Below, piece by piece: positions 16,758 to 24,857 of a DNA stretch of 40,655 nt (its first letter is position 1; each line of letters opens with the position of its first letter). Source of the stretch: Sedimenticola sp. Its GTDB lineage: Bacteria > Pseudomonadota > Gammaproteobacteria > Chromatiales > Chromatiaceae. Both the position numbers and the translations under genes were made by a program. The DNA is taken from NCBI GenBank assembly GCA_026196795.1, contig JAPHUE010000102.1, positions 1 to 40,655 on the forward strand, written 5' to 3'. The notes below the pieces were generated by a model. That model made no database searches, was not told where the DNA came from, and worked only from the letters and a program-made list of their open reading frames with translations.

Positions 16758-16952
16758 ATGATTTCAAAGAAATATGTTTCGAAAAACGTCCTTCCTCTTT
16801 ATGAGGTCAAAGAGCTCACCATGGAAGAGGCGTTACTTGAATTAGCGGCAGAGAAGGAGCTGTTGCTGCAAAAGACCCATGAAGCGGGGTATGGTGCTGT
16901 GGACAAGAGAGCCTGGATGGCTTCACGTAACCATGGCTCTGTTGCTGCCTAG
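16758..16952 (+). CDS. Small hypothetical protein
   Basis: Not recognised. Starting at ATG 16758 (the track uses TTG 16746) it encodes 64 aa: a basic N-terminus (MISKKYVSKN), a predicted amphipathic acidic helix (TMEEALLELAAEKELLLQKT) and a terminal part with YGAVDKRAWMASRNH. It is soluble, without Cys or signal peptide. A plausible promoter lies upstream but the Shine-Dalgarno is weak, so it could be non-coding. It stands alone, divergent from pduO. Confidence 0.45.
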   Translation: MISKKYVSKNVLPLYEVKELTMEEALLELAAEKELLLQKTHEAGYGAVDKRAWMASRNHGSVAA

Positions 16953-16990
16953 GCCTAATAAGGGTAGGGGGTGACGTTATTGACTGTTTC

Positions 16991-17131
16991 TCAGGAGAGG
17001 AGTTCCTGGGTGACAAAGAGGTAGCCCATTACGCTGACCAACACGGCAATACTCACGTACTGTAGGATGATGCAGATGCCTGGCAGGCTGTTACAGGCTT
17101 TACTGAATCCACACAACTTGCAATTTTTCAA
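16991..17131 (-). CDS. Tiny Cys-rich membrane protein with TTG start (not in ORF track)
   Basis: Minus strand, TTG start at 17131 preceded by GAGG at eight bases, TGA at 16991-16993, 46 aa. The sequence begins MKNCKLCGFSKACNSLPGIC and continues as one transmembrane segment (IILQYVSIAVLVSVMGYLF) with a short tail TQELLS. Cysteines at 4, 7, 13 and 20 form a CxxC-x5-C-x6-C pattern like a small metal- or Fe-S-binding or redox head on a membrane anchor. I do not recognise the family. Overlapping mini-ORFs with their own ribosome-binding sites precede it. It is shorter than the ORF-track cut-off and has a non-ATG start. Confidence 0.55.
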   Translation of the reverse strand: MKNCKLCGFSKACNSLPGICIILQYVSIAVLVSVMGYLFVTQELLS

Positions 17132-17141
17132 TCTGAATACC

Positions 17142-17281
17142 TCATTTACTACTTTGGTATTTGTCCCTGTTTTTCTCAGGCGCGAGACGCTCCATAACGA
17201 CGAATCCTCTCACATAATTTGATGAAACGGCCCTGCATAAAAATCAATCAGCATATAATATTTACTAATGACCCGGGTCAT
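17142..17281 (-). other. Chain of overlapping mini-ORFs upstream of the 46-aa gene
   Basis: On the minus strand a very strong AGGAGGT precedes an ATG at 17281 (23 codons, MTRVISKYYMLIDFYAG..., ending ATGTGA). AGAGG in that end region precedes an ATG at 17195 (17 codons, MERLAPEKNRDKYQSSK). The TGA of the latter is embedded in the Shine-Dalgarno of the TTG-start 46-aa gene. A third frame offers MQGRFIKLCERIRRYGASRA (17238-17176). The 14-bp perfect palindrome ATGACCCGGGTCAT (17268-17281) covers the first start codon. This could be a leader-peptide system or a decayed gene. Confidence 0.4.
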
Positions 17282-17443
17282 CTTACCTCCTCGATTTTTA
17301 CCTAAAATGGCGAGTTAGTGATTGTTTGCTAATGACACAGGCTTTAGATGGCTATTTTCGGGCCTGCAATGGGGTAGAATTAGCACAAGAGTGTCGGTGC
17401 ATTTATCCCGGCAGCAGATGCGAAGCGCGCTAAGGAGTACAAA

Positions 17444-17779
17444 ATGCTAATTGAAGGGCCAATGAATATCACCATTTCTGATCCTGCGGATGGGCAGGGC
17501 AAGGTATTGGTGATTGTGTTTACGCCAGAATTCCAGGCGTTGAGCCTGGAAGCACAAGGCGCTGAATTTCAGGCCTACATGGCTATGCTGGCCCAGCATA
17601 TTATCTCCAAGGATGAGGTTGATGAGCGCAACCGCGCGGGTATGGCGATTATCTATCAATTTACCGAGGAGCTGCTGCCCCATATTGTGAGTGGTGATCT
17701 GGCCCTGGAAGAGCGGATTGTCCTGCAGCTTCGTCAGGAGTCGCAGGCCGTGGCGTTGACTGACCTGCTGGCTAACTAA
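17444..17779 (+). CDS. Small acidic hypothetical protein upstream of rimO
   Basis: Not recognised. The 111 aa protein has a good ribosome-binding site (AAGGAG) and looks soluble and acidic: MLIEGPMNITISDPADGQGKV, a helical middle (FQAYMAMLAQHIISKDEVDERNRAGMAIIYQF) and a terminal helix (LALEERIVLQLRQE). No Cys and no membrane segment. rimO begins 24 bases after its stop on the same strand, so the two are probably co-transcribed. Whether it assists RimO is unknown. Confidence 0.8.
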   Translation: MLIEGPMNITISDPADGQGKVLVIVFTPEFQALSLEAQGAEFQAYMAMLAQHIISKDEVDERNRAGMAIIYQFTEELLPHIVSGDLALEERIVLQLRQESQAVALTDLLAN

Positions 17780-17803
17780 ACAGAGCTTCAGATTATATCA
17801 TCT

Positions 17804-19123
17804 ATGAATAATGCCTCTCCGCAAGTGGGTTTTGTAAGCTTGGGCTGTCCCAAGAATCTCGTTGATTCAGAACGCATACTGACCCAGTTGCGGGCTGAGG
17901 GGTACGCTATCGCCTATAGCTATGAAGGTGCCGATCTTGTGGTGGTCAATACCTGTGGTTTTATTGATGCCGCAGTTGAAGAGTCCCTTGAAACGATCGG
18001 CGAGGCGCTGAATGAGAATGGCCGGGTCATTGTCACCGGTTGTCTCGGCGTTAAAGAGGATGAGGTTCGGTCAGTTCATCCGGGCGTTTTGGCCGTGACC
18101 GGTCCACATGCCTACGAAGAGGTGATGGAAGCGGTCCATGCACATTTGCCGCCCCCTCACGACCCTTACATCAGCCTAGTTCCGCCACAAGGTGTGAAAT
18201 TGACCCCGCGACATTATGCCTATCTGAAGATATCGGAAGGGTGTAATCATCGTTGCACCTTCTGCATCATCCCCAGCTTGCGGGGTGATCTGCTGAGTCG
18301 GCCCGTGGGTGAAGTGGTTAAAGAGGCGGAGAATCTGGTGAACGCCGGCGTCAGGGAGCTGCTGATAGTTTCACAGGATACCAGCGCCTATGGGCTGGAT
18401 CTGAAGTACCGTACTGATCTGGTGGGTAGTCGCCTGTTAAAGACTCGCCTCAAGGAGCTGTCTGAGGCGTTAGGCGAGCTAGCTGCCTGGATACGGATGC
18501 ACTATGTCTACCCCTATCCCAGCGTGGATGACCTGATACCACTGATGGCTGAGGGGACGATTCTTCCTTACCTGGATATGCCTCTGCAACATGCCAATCG
18601 GCGTATTCTAAAAGCCATGAAGCGTCCAGCGGCCAGTGAAAAGGTGTTGCAGCGGATCAGTCGTTGGCGGGAGATCTGTCCCGACCTGACACTGCGCAGT
18701 ACTTTTATTGTCGGTTTTCCTGGCGAGACAGAAGATGACTTCCAGGAGTTGCTGGGGTTCATCAGGGAGGCGCAGCTGGATCGAGTGGGCTGTTTTGCCT
18801 ACTCACCTGTTGAGGGTGCAACTGCTAATGAGTTACCTGACGCTGTACCAGAGTCTCTCAAGCAGGAGCGCTTGGCTCGATTTATGGAAGTTCAGGAAGC
18901 GATCAGTAGAGAGCGGCTGACCCAGAAGATTGGCAAGAAAATGATTGTATTGGTAGATGGTGTGACAGAGGAGAACGTCATTGCCCGTAGTGAGGCCGAT
19001 GCGCCGGAGATCGATGGAAATGTGATGATTGCCGGTGGTTGGGATCTGGAACCGGGTGATTTTGTCGAAGTGGAAATAACCGGCTCAGATGCACATGATC
19101 TGTACGCTGAGCCGGTATTGTAA
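17804..19123 (+). CDS. rimO: Ribosomal protein S12 methylthiotransferase RimO
   Basis: Radical-SAM enzyme that adds a methylthio group to Asp89 (E. coli numbering) of ribosomal protein S12. The 439 aa protein has the N-terminal UPF0004 cluster cysteines ([28 protein letters not shown]), the radical-SAM CxxxCxxC in [14 protein letters not shown] and the RimO-specific RGDLLSRP, and a C-terminal TRAM domain (about 370-439). Length is normal. It ends six bases from the convergent DUF2892 gene. Confidence 0.97.
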   Translation: MNNASPQVGFVSLGCPKNLVDSERILTQLRAEGYAIAYSYEGADLVVVNTCGFIDAAVEESLETIGEALNENGRVIVTGCLGVKEDEVRSVHPGVLAVTGPHAYEEVMEAVHAHLPPPHDPYISLVPPQGVKLTPRHYAYLKISEGCNHRCTFCIIPSLRGDLLSRPVGEVVKEAENLVNAGVRELLIVSQDTSAYGLDLKYRTDLVGSRLLKTRLKELSEALGELAAWIRMHYVYPYPSVDDLIPLMAEGTILPYLDMPLQHANRRILKAMKRPAASEKVLQRISRWREICPDLTLRSTFIVGFPGETEDDFQELLGFIREAQLDRVGCFAYSPVEGATANELPDAVPESLKQERLARFMEVQEAISRERLTQKIGKKMIVLVDGVTEENVIARSEADAPEIDGNVMIAGGWDLEPGDFVEVEITGSDAHDLYAEPVL

Positions 19124-19129
19124 CGCTAC

Positions 19130-19336
19130 TTAGGCGGTTTTTACGCCGAATGCCTTGAGGATATTGCCCAGCGGGCAGAATCCGGTGAAGGCAGACTGGA
19201 ACAGGTTAAGGCCTACAAATGCGGTGAACCAATGCCAGTTGGTGTTATGGAAAATGGGGCTCTGCTCCCATCCGAGAGCCAGGCTCAGCAGGATGAAGAA
19301 ACCGGCAAAGGCGAGAATCATACGATCGACAGTCAT
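19130..19336 (-). CDS. DUF2892 (YgaP-type) inner-membrane protein
   Basis: A 68 aa protein with two transmembrane segments ([42 protein letters not shown]) and the family end motif [17 protein letters not shown]2892 proteins also form the membrane part of YgaP, and are often linked to sulfide/persulfide stress genes under ArsR-family repressors of the BigR/SqrR/YgaV type. GAGGGAG supports the start. The promoter upstream carries an inverted repeat of matching style. No regulator or sulfurtransferase is adjacent here. Confidence 0.88.
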   Translation of the reverse strand: MTVDRMILAFAGFFILLSLALGWEQSPIFHNTNWHWFTAFVGLNLFQSAFTGFCPLGNILKAFGVKTA

Positions 19337-19403
19337 GTTAACTCCCTCTAAAAATCTAGAATTATTCAGGCGGGAAGGATGTCCTGCCTGCGATTTGGCA
19401 ATG

Positions 19404-19431
19404 ATATTAGCATATTCTAATATAATGTCAA
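19404..19431 (-). promoter_or_regulatory. Promoter of the DUF2892 gene with BigR/SqrR-like operator
   Basis: Minus strand: TTGACA (plus 19426-19431), 16 bases, TAATAT (plus 19404-19409). A perfect inverted repeat ATATTAG-CATATT-CTAATAT (19404-19423) covers the spacer and the -10 box. AT-rich repeats of this kind are the operator style of BigR/SqrR/YgaV repressors, which control DUF2892/YgaP genes in other Proteobacteria. The consensus promoter blocked by a palindrome implies strong derepression. Confidence 0.65.
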
Positions 19432-19453
19432 TTCATCACCGGGGTAATGCCGT

Positions 19454-21037
19454 TTGAATCTGGAGAGTGAAAACCACACCCGTTTGATCCACTCGCTGGC
19501 TAATCCCGCTATCTGGCCGGAGGGTGTTGGGCCGGATCAGGTCATTGAAACCCACATCTCAACCGTGCTGTTGGTAGGGGACTATGCCTACAAGATAAAA
19601 AAACCACTGAACCTGGGCTTTCTGGATTTCTCGACGTTATCGCGTCGTCGCCATTTCTGTCTGGAGGAGGTGCGTCTGAATGGGCGATTGGCTCCGTCTA
19701 TCTATATAGACGTCATTCCAATTACGGGATCGTTTGAAAAGCCTCAACCTTTTGGTGAGGGAGAGGCGATTGCCTATGCAGTTCGTATGCGCCGGTTTGA
19801 TCAATCGGGTCTTCTTTCTGATCATCCTGAATTACTGACCAATGAACAGGTAGATAGCCTGGCAGAGCAGTTGGTTTCGTTTCATGCCGAGGTAAAGGTC
19901 GCCGGTGCTGAGACCGATTTTGGTCGTCCCGAGGTGGTCGTGTTGCCTATGCGGGAGAATTTTGAGCAGATACGAGCGCTGACGGATCAGCTGTCGCTAC
20001 TCGCCAGGCTGGAGGCCCTGGAAAGCTGGACTGAGCAGCAGGCCGAGCGTCTTTCGCCCGTGCTGCTGGAACGAAAGACGGCGGGTTTTATTCGCGAGTG
20101 TCATGGTGATTTGCACTTGGGGAATATTGCCCTGAATAAGGGTGAATTACTGATTTTTGACGGGATAGAGTTCAATCCCAATCTGCGCTGGATTGATGTC
20201 ATCAGTGAATTGGCCTTTCTGCTGATGGATATGGATGAGAAGGGTTTGCATGGCAGCGCCCAGCGCCTGTTAAATCGATATCTGGAGTTGAGCGGTGATT
20301 ATGCCGCCGTTTCCCTGCTGCGTTTTTACCAGGTCTACCGTGCCATGGTACGGGCCAAGGTGACCGCTATTCGTTTGAACCAGGATGGGCTGGATGAAAA
20401 TCTACAAACTCAGCTGAAAGCGGAATTCCATAACTACCTGGAGCTGGCTGCAGCCTACACTCAGTCACAGGCCGTTGGCATTATTATCACTCACGGTTTT
20501 TCCGGTTCGGGAAAAAGTACCCAGACTCAACAGGTTCTTCAGGCATTTCCGGCGATACGTATCCGCTCGGACAGTGAGCGGCGTCGTATAGCCGGTCTTG
20601 CTCCAACGCAGTCGAGTCAATCGGATACGGGGGATGGTATCTACCAGGCCGATTTTACTGCCAGAACGTATGACCGACTTAAAGCACTCGCCAGCTTGAT
20701 TGTTCGTGCAGGTTGGGTGGCGATTGTAGACGCGACGTTCCTGCGTGAGGCCGATCGTGAGCAGTTCTGGAAAATGGCCGAAGAACTGGATGTTCCCTTT
20801 CTTATTCTTGATTTAAAAGTAGTTGAAAATTGCCTGCGCGAGCGGATCATGCAGCGTCAGCAGCAGGGAGAGGATGTTTCGGAGGCCACACTTAAAGTGC
20901 TTGATGCACAGCTTGAAACAGCACAGCCGTTAACGTTAGAAGAGCGGCAAACGGCGCTAGTTGTTGAAAGTGACCACTTACCAATCGAAGGAGTTATAGC
21001 GCGATTGCAGGGCAAAGCGTTTCCTGCGGACAGCTAA
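19454..21037 (+). CDS. Aminoglycoside-phosphotransferase-like / P-loop kinase fusion
   Basis: Bifunctional protein of the COG2187+COG0645 type, 527 aa. The N-terminal kinase-like domain (about 1-330) has a Lys in YAYKIKKPLNLGFLDFS, the catalytic loop CHGDLHLGNI and the metal-binding segment IFDGIEFN. The C-terminal domain is a P-loop NTPase with Walker A GFSGSGKST (about 358) and VAIVDATFL as Walker B-like strand. The substrates are unknown; family members are not shown to confer aminoglycoside resistance. The start is a TTG at 19454 because no in-frame ATG precedes the conserved region. It is divergent from the DUF2892 gene. Confidence 0.85.
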   Translation: MNLESENHTRLIHSLANPAIWPEGVGPDQVIETHISTVLLVGDYAYKIKKPLNLGFLDFSTLSRRRHFCLEEVRLNGRLAPSIYIDVIPITGSFEKPQPFGEGEAIAYAVRMRRFDQSGLLSDHPELLTNEQVDSLAEQLVSFHAEVKVAGAETDFGRPEVVVLPMRENFEQIRALTDQLSLLARLEALESWTEQQAERLSPVLLERKTAGFIRECHGDLHLGNIALNKGELLIFDGIEFNPNLRWIDVISELAFLLMDMDEKGLHGSAQRLLNRYLELSGDYAAVSLLRFYQVYRAMVRAKVTAIRLNQDGLDENLQTQLKAEFHNYLELAAAYTQSQAVGIIITHGFSGSGKSTQTQQVLQAFPAIRIRSDSERRRIAGLAPTQSSQSDTGDGIYQADFTARTYDRLKALASLIVRAGWVAIVDATFLREADREQFWKMAEELDVPFLILDLKVVENCLRERIMQRQQQGEDVSEATLKVLDAQLETAQPLTLEERQTALVVESDHLPIEGVIARLQGKAFPADS

Positions 21038-21390
21038 AGAAGTTCGGTATCTTCGTGCCGGTAGGGTGGTGTGCAGCAACAGAGTATCACCAGGTCGTCT
21101 GTGCCGCTGTTACTGATAGCATGCGGTGTCCCGGGGGCAATCACGACTGTGTCACCCGGGGCAACCGGAAAAAGCGCCTGATCCAGACGCATCTCGCCGT
21201 ATCCCTGTGTGATGTGGTAGAGCTCTTCAGAGCAGTGATGTCGATGCAAGTGAGTGGTTACTCCGGCGGGAATAGTGGCTTCAGCAAGGCTCTGAAGCTT
21301 TACGGCATGCTGGTTCGGGTGCATGAGTTCGCGGATCAGAGAGCCATCTTTGGTCTGGTAGGCCGTTATGTCACTGTGGCTGGTTTTCAT
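21034..21390 (-). CDS. Single-domain cupin protein
   Basis: A 118 aa single-domain cupin with metal-binding motif 1 THLHRHHCSEELYHITQG (H47, H49, E55/E56) and motif 2 PGDTVVIAPGTPHAI (H90). Such proteins may be small isomerases, dioxygenases or sugar/ligand binders; nothing here decides which. A CCC triplet occurs near the C-terminus. Its start overlaps the stop of dusA by four bases (ATGA), so it is translated with dusA, and its own end overlaps the convergent kinase-fusion gene. Confidence 0.85.
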   Translation of the reverse strand: MKTSHSDITAYQTKDGSLIRELMHPNQHAVKLQSLAEATIPAGVTTHLHRHHCSEELYHITQGYGEMRLDQALFPVAPGDTVVIAPGTPHAISNSGTDDLVILCCCTPPYRHEDTELL

Positions 21391-22355
21391 TGCAGGGGCA
21401 CCAGTTGTGCTGCATCCGCGATCACATCGGGAGTGGCGCCTGCCCGGTGAGCATTCTCACTGATATGGCGTCGCCAGGAACGGGCGCGGGGTTGGCCCTG
21501 AAAAAGCCCCAGGATGTGGCGACTGATACGATTAACCGGTGCGCCCTTGGCGTGCTGCTCCACAGCGAAGGGCATCAGCTGTTCGATAATCTGATGGCGG
21601 CTGGGAATAGGGTGGTCATCGCCGTATAAGAGCCGGTCGGCCTCTGCCAATATCCAGGGATTTTGATACGCCTCGCGTCCAATCATCACCCCATCAACAT
21701 GTTTCAGCTGCTCCTGGACCTGCTCCAGTGTGGTAATTCCACCATTGATAATGATCTCAAGATGGGGGAAATCCTGTTTAATTTGATGCACGATGTCATA
21801 GCGCAGCGGTGGGATCTCACGGTTCTCTTTTGGGCTCAAGCCACTCAACCAAGCCTTGCGGGCATGAATGATAAAGGTATTGCAGCCGGCTTCGCTCACG
21901 GTCGAGACAAAGCTAACCAGCGCCTCATAGCTGTCCAGATCATCAATGCCGATACGGTGTTTGACTGTAATGGGCAGGGTAGCGGCGGCTATCATGGCAG
22001 CAACACCATCCGCCACGATCTGTGGTGTAGCCATGAGGCAGGCACCAAACCGACCCGACTGCACTCGGTCGGAGGGGCAACCCACGTTCAAGTTGATCTC
22101 ATCATAGCCCCACTGTTCAGCCAGTCTTGCGCAAGCGGCCAGCTCGACGGGATCACTGCCCCCCAGCTGAAGTGCCACGGGATGTTCTGCAGGATCAAAA
22201 TCGAGATGCCGGGGCTGATCACCGTGCAATAACGCTCCTGTAGTCACCATCTCGGTATAGAGCAGGGTATGTTTGGATATCAGGCGCAGGAAGTACCGGC
22301 AGTAGCGATCAGTCCAATCCAGCATCGGGGCAACAGAAAGTTTACGACTAAGCAT
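21387..22355 (-). CDS. dusA: tRNA-dihydrouridine synthase DusA
   Basis: FMN- and NADPH-dependent reduction of U20/U20a in the tRNA D-loop. The 322 aa protein has the DusA N-terminus SVAPMLDWTDRYCRYFLRL, the flavin segment LQLGGSD, catalytic Cys in NLNVGCPSDRVQSGRFGACLM (the DusA subtype signature), IKVKHRIGIDD-like ITVKHRIGIDDLDSYE and INGGITT/DGVMIGREAYQNPW. The gene is followed by a coupled cupin gene. Confidence 0.96.
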   Translation of the reverse strand: MLSRKLSVAPMLDWTDRYCRYFLRLISKHTLLYTEMVTTGALLHGDQPRHLDFDPAEHPVALQLGGSDPVELAACARLAEQWGYDEINLNVGCPSDRVQSGRFGACLMATPQIVADGVAAMIAAATLPITVKHRIGIDDLDSYEALVSFVSTVSEAGCNTFIIHARKAWLSGLSPKENREIPPLRYDIVHQIKQDFPHLEIIINGGITTLEQVQEQLKHVDGVMIGREAYQNPWILAEADRLLYGDDHPIPSRHQIIEQLMPFAVEQHAKGAPVNRISRHILGLFQGQPRARSWRRHISENAHRAGATPDVIADAAQLVPLQ

Positions 22356-22715
22356 AGGGATATAATGAATTAAAAAAAAGTGAATGATGTGATTTTTAGC
22401 CGCGCATCTGCGTCTGGCCAGTGACGGGGCCTTGCGTATGAATTGTCTAGAAAAAAGTTAATAAAAACAAATCGTAGAAAGCAGTATGATATTCACCAAT
22501 CAATGCCACATGCAATATTAAGGGTATCATGCATCATTGATGGATTCTTAGGCCAATCAGAATATTCCTTTACATTGGCCGTATATATATCAGTTGTCCC
22601 GTTAGGCTTTGTAGATAATCAAGTCATTTATGATCAATACGGCAGTCTGCCTTTTAGCAGAACAAACCGATTGTCTGTTGAGTAGGAAATTAGCCCCTGG
22701 AGTTGAAATCAGAGC
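22356..22715. other. Intergenic region between dusA and the diguanylate cyclase
   Basis: About 360 bases, AT-rich, between divergently transcribed genes. It must hold promoters for both, but no convincing -35/-10 pair stands out. The only clear structure is an inverted repeat GGCCAAT ... ATTGGCC (22551-22580, 16-base loop). An 80-codon TTG-start frame in the ORF track has no ribosome-binding site and is not accepted as a gene. Confidence 0.5.
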
Positions 22716-24167
22716 ATGTTCAAACAAAAAAAGAGGTTGATGATCCTGATCAGTTCCTTGTTAGTAGCGGGTTTCTTGCTGACGAGTCTGGCCAGTTACT
22801 TTATATCCGTCGCCTCCTTGCGGGACCATGTTACCAATAATGAATTACCGCTCACCAGTGACAATATCTATACTGAGATTCAACGCGATCTGCTAAAACC
22901 CATATTTATCTCTTCACTCATGGCTTCCGATACCTTTTTGCGAGACTGGGTGATTCGAGGTGAGCAGGAACAGACGGAAGTCACGCGGTATCTCAAGGAG
23001 ATCATGGAAAAGTACAATGCCTTTACGGCATTTTTTGTATCGGAGAAGAGCCGCAATTATTACCACGCCGATGGCTTGCTAAAGCAAGTAGACCCTAAAG
23101 AACAACGCGATGCCTGGTATTTTCGGGTGCGTGAGTTGCCCAGCGATTACGAAATCAATGTTGATTTTGACATGGCAAATAATGATGCCATGACGGTATT
23201 CGTTAATTATCGTGTCTATGATTACGATGGTAAGTTTATTGGTGTCACTGGTGTCGGGTTAGCGGTTGATGCGGTTGAAAAGTTGATCAACCATTACCAG
23301 GATACCTATGACCGGAATATTCTGTTTGTCGATCAACAGGGCGGGATCAGGCTGAGTAGCGCAGGATTAGGTGACAGTCAAAGTTATTTGAAAGAGCTTG
23401 AGCGTCATGCCGATACAGGGCAGTTATTGAAAGAGATATCTGCTGCCGATATCGGTTCGTTTGAGTATCGTTCATCAGACCGGACGGTTATGTTTAACAC
23501 CCGCTATATCAAGGAGTTTGGTTGGTATTTACTAGTAGTTCAGAGTGAGGTGGAGGGGACCGGAGAGCTGTTTAATACGTTGCTGATCAACCTGGCCGCC
23601 TGTGCCTTGATCACACTTATCGTGTTAGTCATTATTAACTACACCATCTCCTCATACCAACAAGATATTGAACGGATGGCAACAACCGACAAGTTAACCG
23701 GTTTGTATAACCGCCAGGCCCTGGATATTCTCTTCAAACAACTGATATTAAATCAGAAACGGCATCCAACTAAGATGGCAGCGATGCTGTTTGATATTGA
23801 TCATTTTAAACGAGTGAATGATCAATATGGTCATCTGGCAGGGGATGCGGTGTTGGAACAGATTGCCCGGTTGACAGTCTCCCGCTTGCGTGAAACAGAT
23901 ATCACCTGTCGTTGGGGAGGCGAAGAGTTCCTGGTGCTGTTAAAGGATTGCGATAGTTCTGTTGCACGTAATATGGCGGAAGAGTTGCGGTTGAGTGTGC
24001 TTAATAATCCCACTGAATATCAGGAAAAGAAGATTGAAGCTACGATTAGTGTTGGTGTCGCTGAGTATCGCGCTGATGATACGAGGGATCAACTAATTGC
24101 CAGGGTAGATACTGCCCTTTTTAAAGCCAAGAGAGGTGGACGGAATCAGGTAGCTATAGATGATTGA
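22716..24167 (+). CDS. Membrane-bound diguanylate cyclase with periplasmic Cache-like sensor
   Basis: Makes cyclic di-GMP from two GTP. The 483 aa protein has TM1 (about 8-30, LMILISSLLVAGFLLTSLASYF), a periplasmic dCache-like sensor (about 31-285; note WYFRVRELPSDYEINVDFD), TM2 (about 288-310, LAACALITLIVLVII) and a GGDEF domain with active-site GGEEF near residue 402. The allosteric I-site RxxD is present (RETD five residues before GGEEF), so product inhibition is likely. No EAL domain. The ligand is unknown. Together with pilY1 and the chemoreceptor it fits surface-behaviour control. Confidence 0.93.
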   Translation: MFKQKKRLMILISSLLVAGFLLTSLASYFISVASLRDHVTNNELPLTSDNIYTEIQRDLLKPIFISSLMASDTFLRDWVIRGEQEQTEVTRYLKEIMEKYNAFTAFFVSEKSRNYYHADGLLKQVDPKEQRDAWYFRVRELPSDYEINVDFDMANNDAMTVFVNYRVYDYDGKFIGVTGVGLAVDAVEKLINHYQDTYDRNILFVDQQGGIRLSSAGLGDSQSYLKELERHADTGQLLKEISAADIGSFEYRSSDRTVMFNTRYIKEFGWYLLVVQSEVEGTGELFNTLLINLAACALITLIVLVIINYTISSYQQDIERMATTDKLTGLYNRQALDILFKQLILNQKRHPTKMAAMLFDIDHFKRVNDQYGHLAGDAVLEQIARLTVSRLRETDITCRWGGEEFLVLLKDCDSSVARNMAEELRLSVLNNPTEYQEKKIEATISVGVAEYRADDTRDQLIARVDTALFKAKRGGRNQVAIDD

Positions 24168-24251
24168 GTTACTTCGTCTAATTACTATGTCTGGTGGTAC
24201 AGGTCGATAGGGTTCTCGGTCGAGTAAACTGATTGGGTTGTGTGTGTGTAT

Positions 24252-24288
24252 TAAAAAACCGGCCAATAGGTAAACCCTACTGACCGGT
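24252..24288 (-). terminator. Rho-independent terminator of the small periplasmic protein gene
   Basis: On the minus strand a stem ACCGGTCAGTAGG/CCTATTGGCCGGT with two mismatches is followed by GGTTTTTTAA. It lies about 55 bases after the stop of the 71-aa gene in the right orientation. The plus direction lacks a U-run, so it does not terminate the diguanylate cyclase transcript. Confidence 0.75.
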
Positions 24289-24342
24289 AAAAGCTTGAAT
24301 ATTTATACTCGATATAAGTATTCCGAATACCTCAATGAAGTA

Positions 24343-24558
24343 TTAATCATTCTTCCCTTTTTCTTGACCATCGTCTTTGATGGATTCAAGACAATCCTTC
24401 ATGAAATCGTCAAGTTCAGCCGCTGGCACAGCATCTTCCTTCGCATAGGCCTGGCAGCGCTCTTCATCAGTTTGATTAGAACTGTCAGCAGCAATGGCGC
24501 TATTTGCTATGATCGCAAATAGTAAAACTAACAGACTGTACAACGATGTTTTTTTCAT
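24343..24558 (-). CDS. Small periplasmic protein with a Cys pair
   Basis: Not recognised. The 71 aa precursor has a signal peptide MKKTSLYSLLVLLFAIIANSAIAA, leaving a mature, very acidic protein of about 47 aa with two Cys (EERCQAYAKEDAVPAAELDDFMKDCLESI) that could form one disulfide in a helical hairpin. AGGAAAG supports the start and a terminator follows. Monocistronic, with two operator-like palindromes upstream. Confidence 0.78.
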   Translation of the reverse strand: MKKTSLYSLLVLLFAIIANSAIAADSSNQTDEERCQAYAKEDAVPAAELDDFMKDCLESIKDDGQEKGKND

Positions 24559-24600
24559 ACACAGCTTTCCTCAGTGTGCCAATAAATCAGGTCAGATAAT

Positions 24601-24698
24601 CTGGAAGAGTTGACTCTTCCAGCGGCGTATTTATAGGGGATAGTTGACCCCATGGCGAGAGAATTATTATTGTCGTTACGATCATTAAATATGATCGT
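24601..24698. promoter_or_regulatory. Two palindromes upstream of the small periplasmic protein gene
   Basis: CTGGAAGAGT-TG-ACTCTTCCAG (24601-24622) and ACGATCAT-TAAAT-ATGATCGT (24678-24698) are both perfect. They lie 40-140 bases upstream of the minus-strand small gene, and AT-rich sequence separates them. Operators, or in the first case a leader hairpin, are the obvious readings; no clear promoter hexamers were seen. Confidence 0.45.
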
Positions 24699-24741
24699 CA
24701 ATGGGGATAAATAAGTAAAAATATTGACTGGAATAAATAGT

Positions 24742-24762
24742 GGGGGTGGGGATGGGGATGGG
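24742..24762 (+). other. G-quadruplex motif
   Basis: Four consecutive G runs of five, four, four and three bases with one- or two-base loops (T, AT, AT), a canonical intramolecular G-quadruplex pattern. It lies in the intergenic region between citrate synthase (3' side) and the small periplasmic protein gene (5' side). Confidence 0.6.
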
Positions 24763-24800
24763 TGAAATAGGGTTGTTCGACAGGAAGGGATTTACTGACT

Positions 24801-24833
24801 GCATCACCGAGGCCTTTTCAGGCCCGGTGATGC
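24801..24833 (-). terminator. Hairpin downstream of citrate synthase
   Basis: GCATCACCG pairs with CGGTGATGC and an inner GGCCT with AGGCC around a TTTC loop, with one bulge; very stable. It begins about 25 bases after the gltA stop. No U-run follows on the minus strand, so Rho-dependent ending or 3'-end protection is likely rather than textbook intrinsic termination. Confidence 0.6.
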
Positions 24834-24857
24834 TTGCCTCATGGCTAATTAGTCTGC

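Noticed and set aside
22443-22685. 80-codon TTG-start plus-strand ORF between dusA and the diguanylate cyclase
   Set aside because: No Shine-Dalgarno, non-ATG start, AT-rich region and no protein-family features; probably a chance frame in the promoter region.
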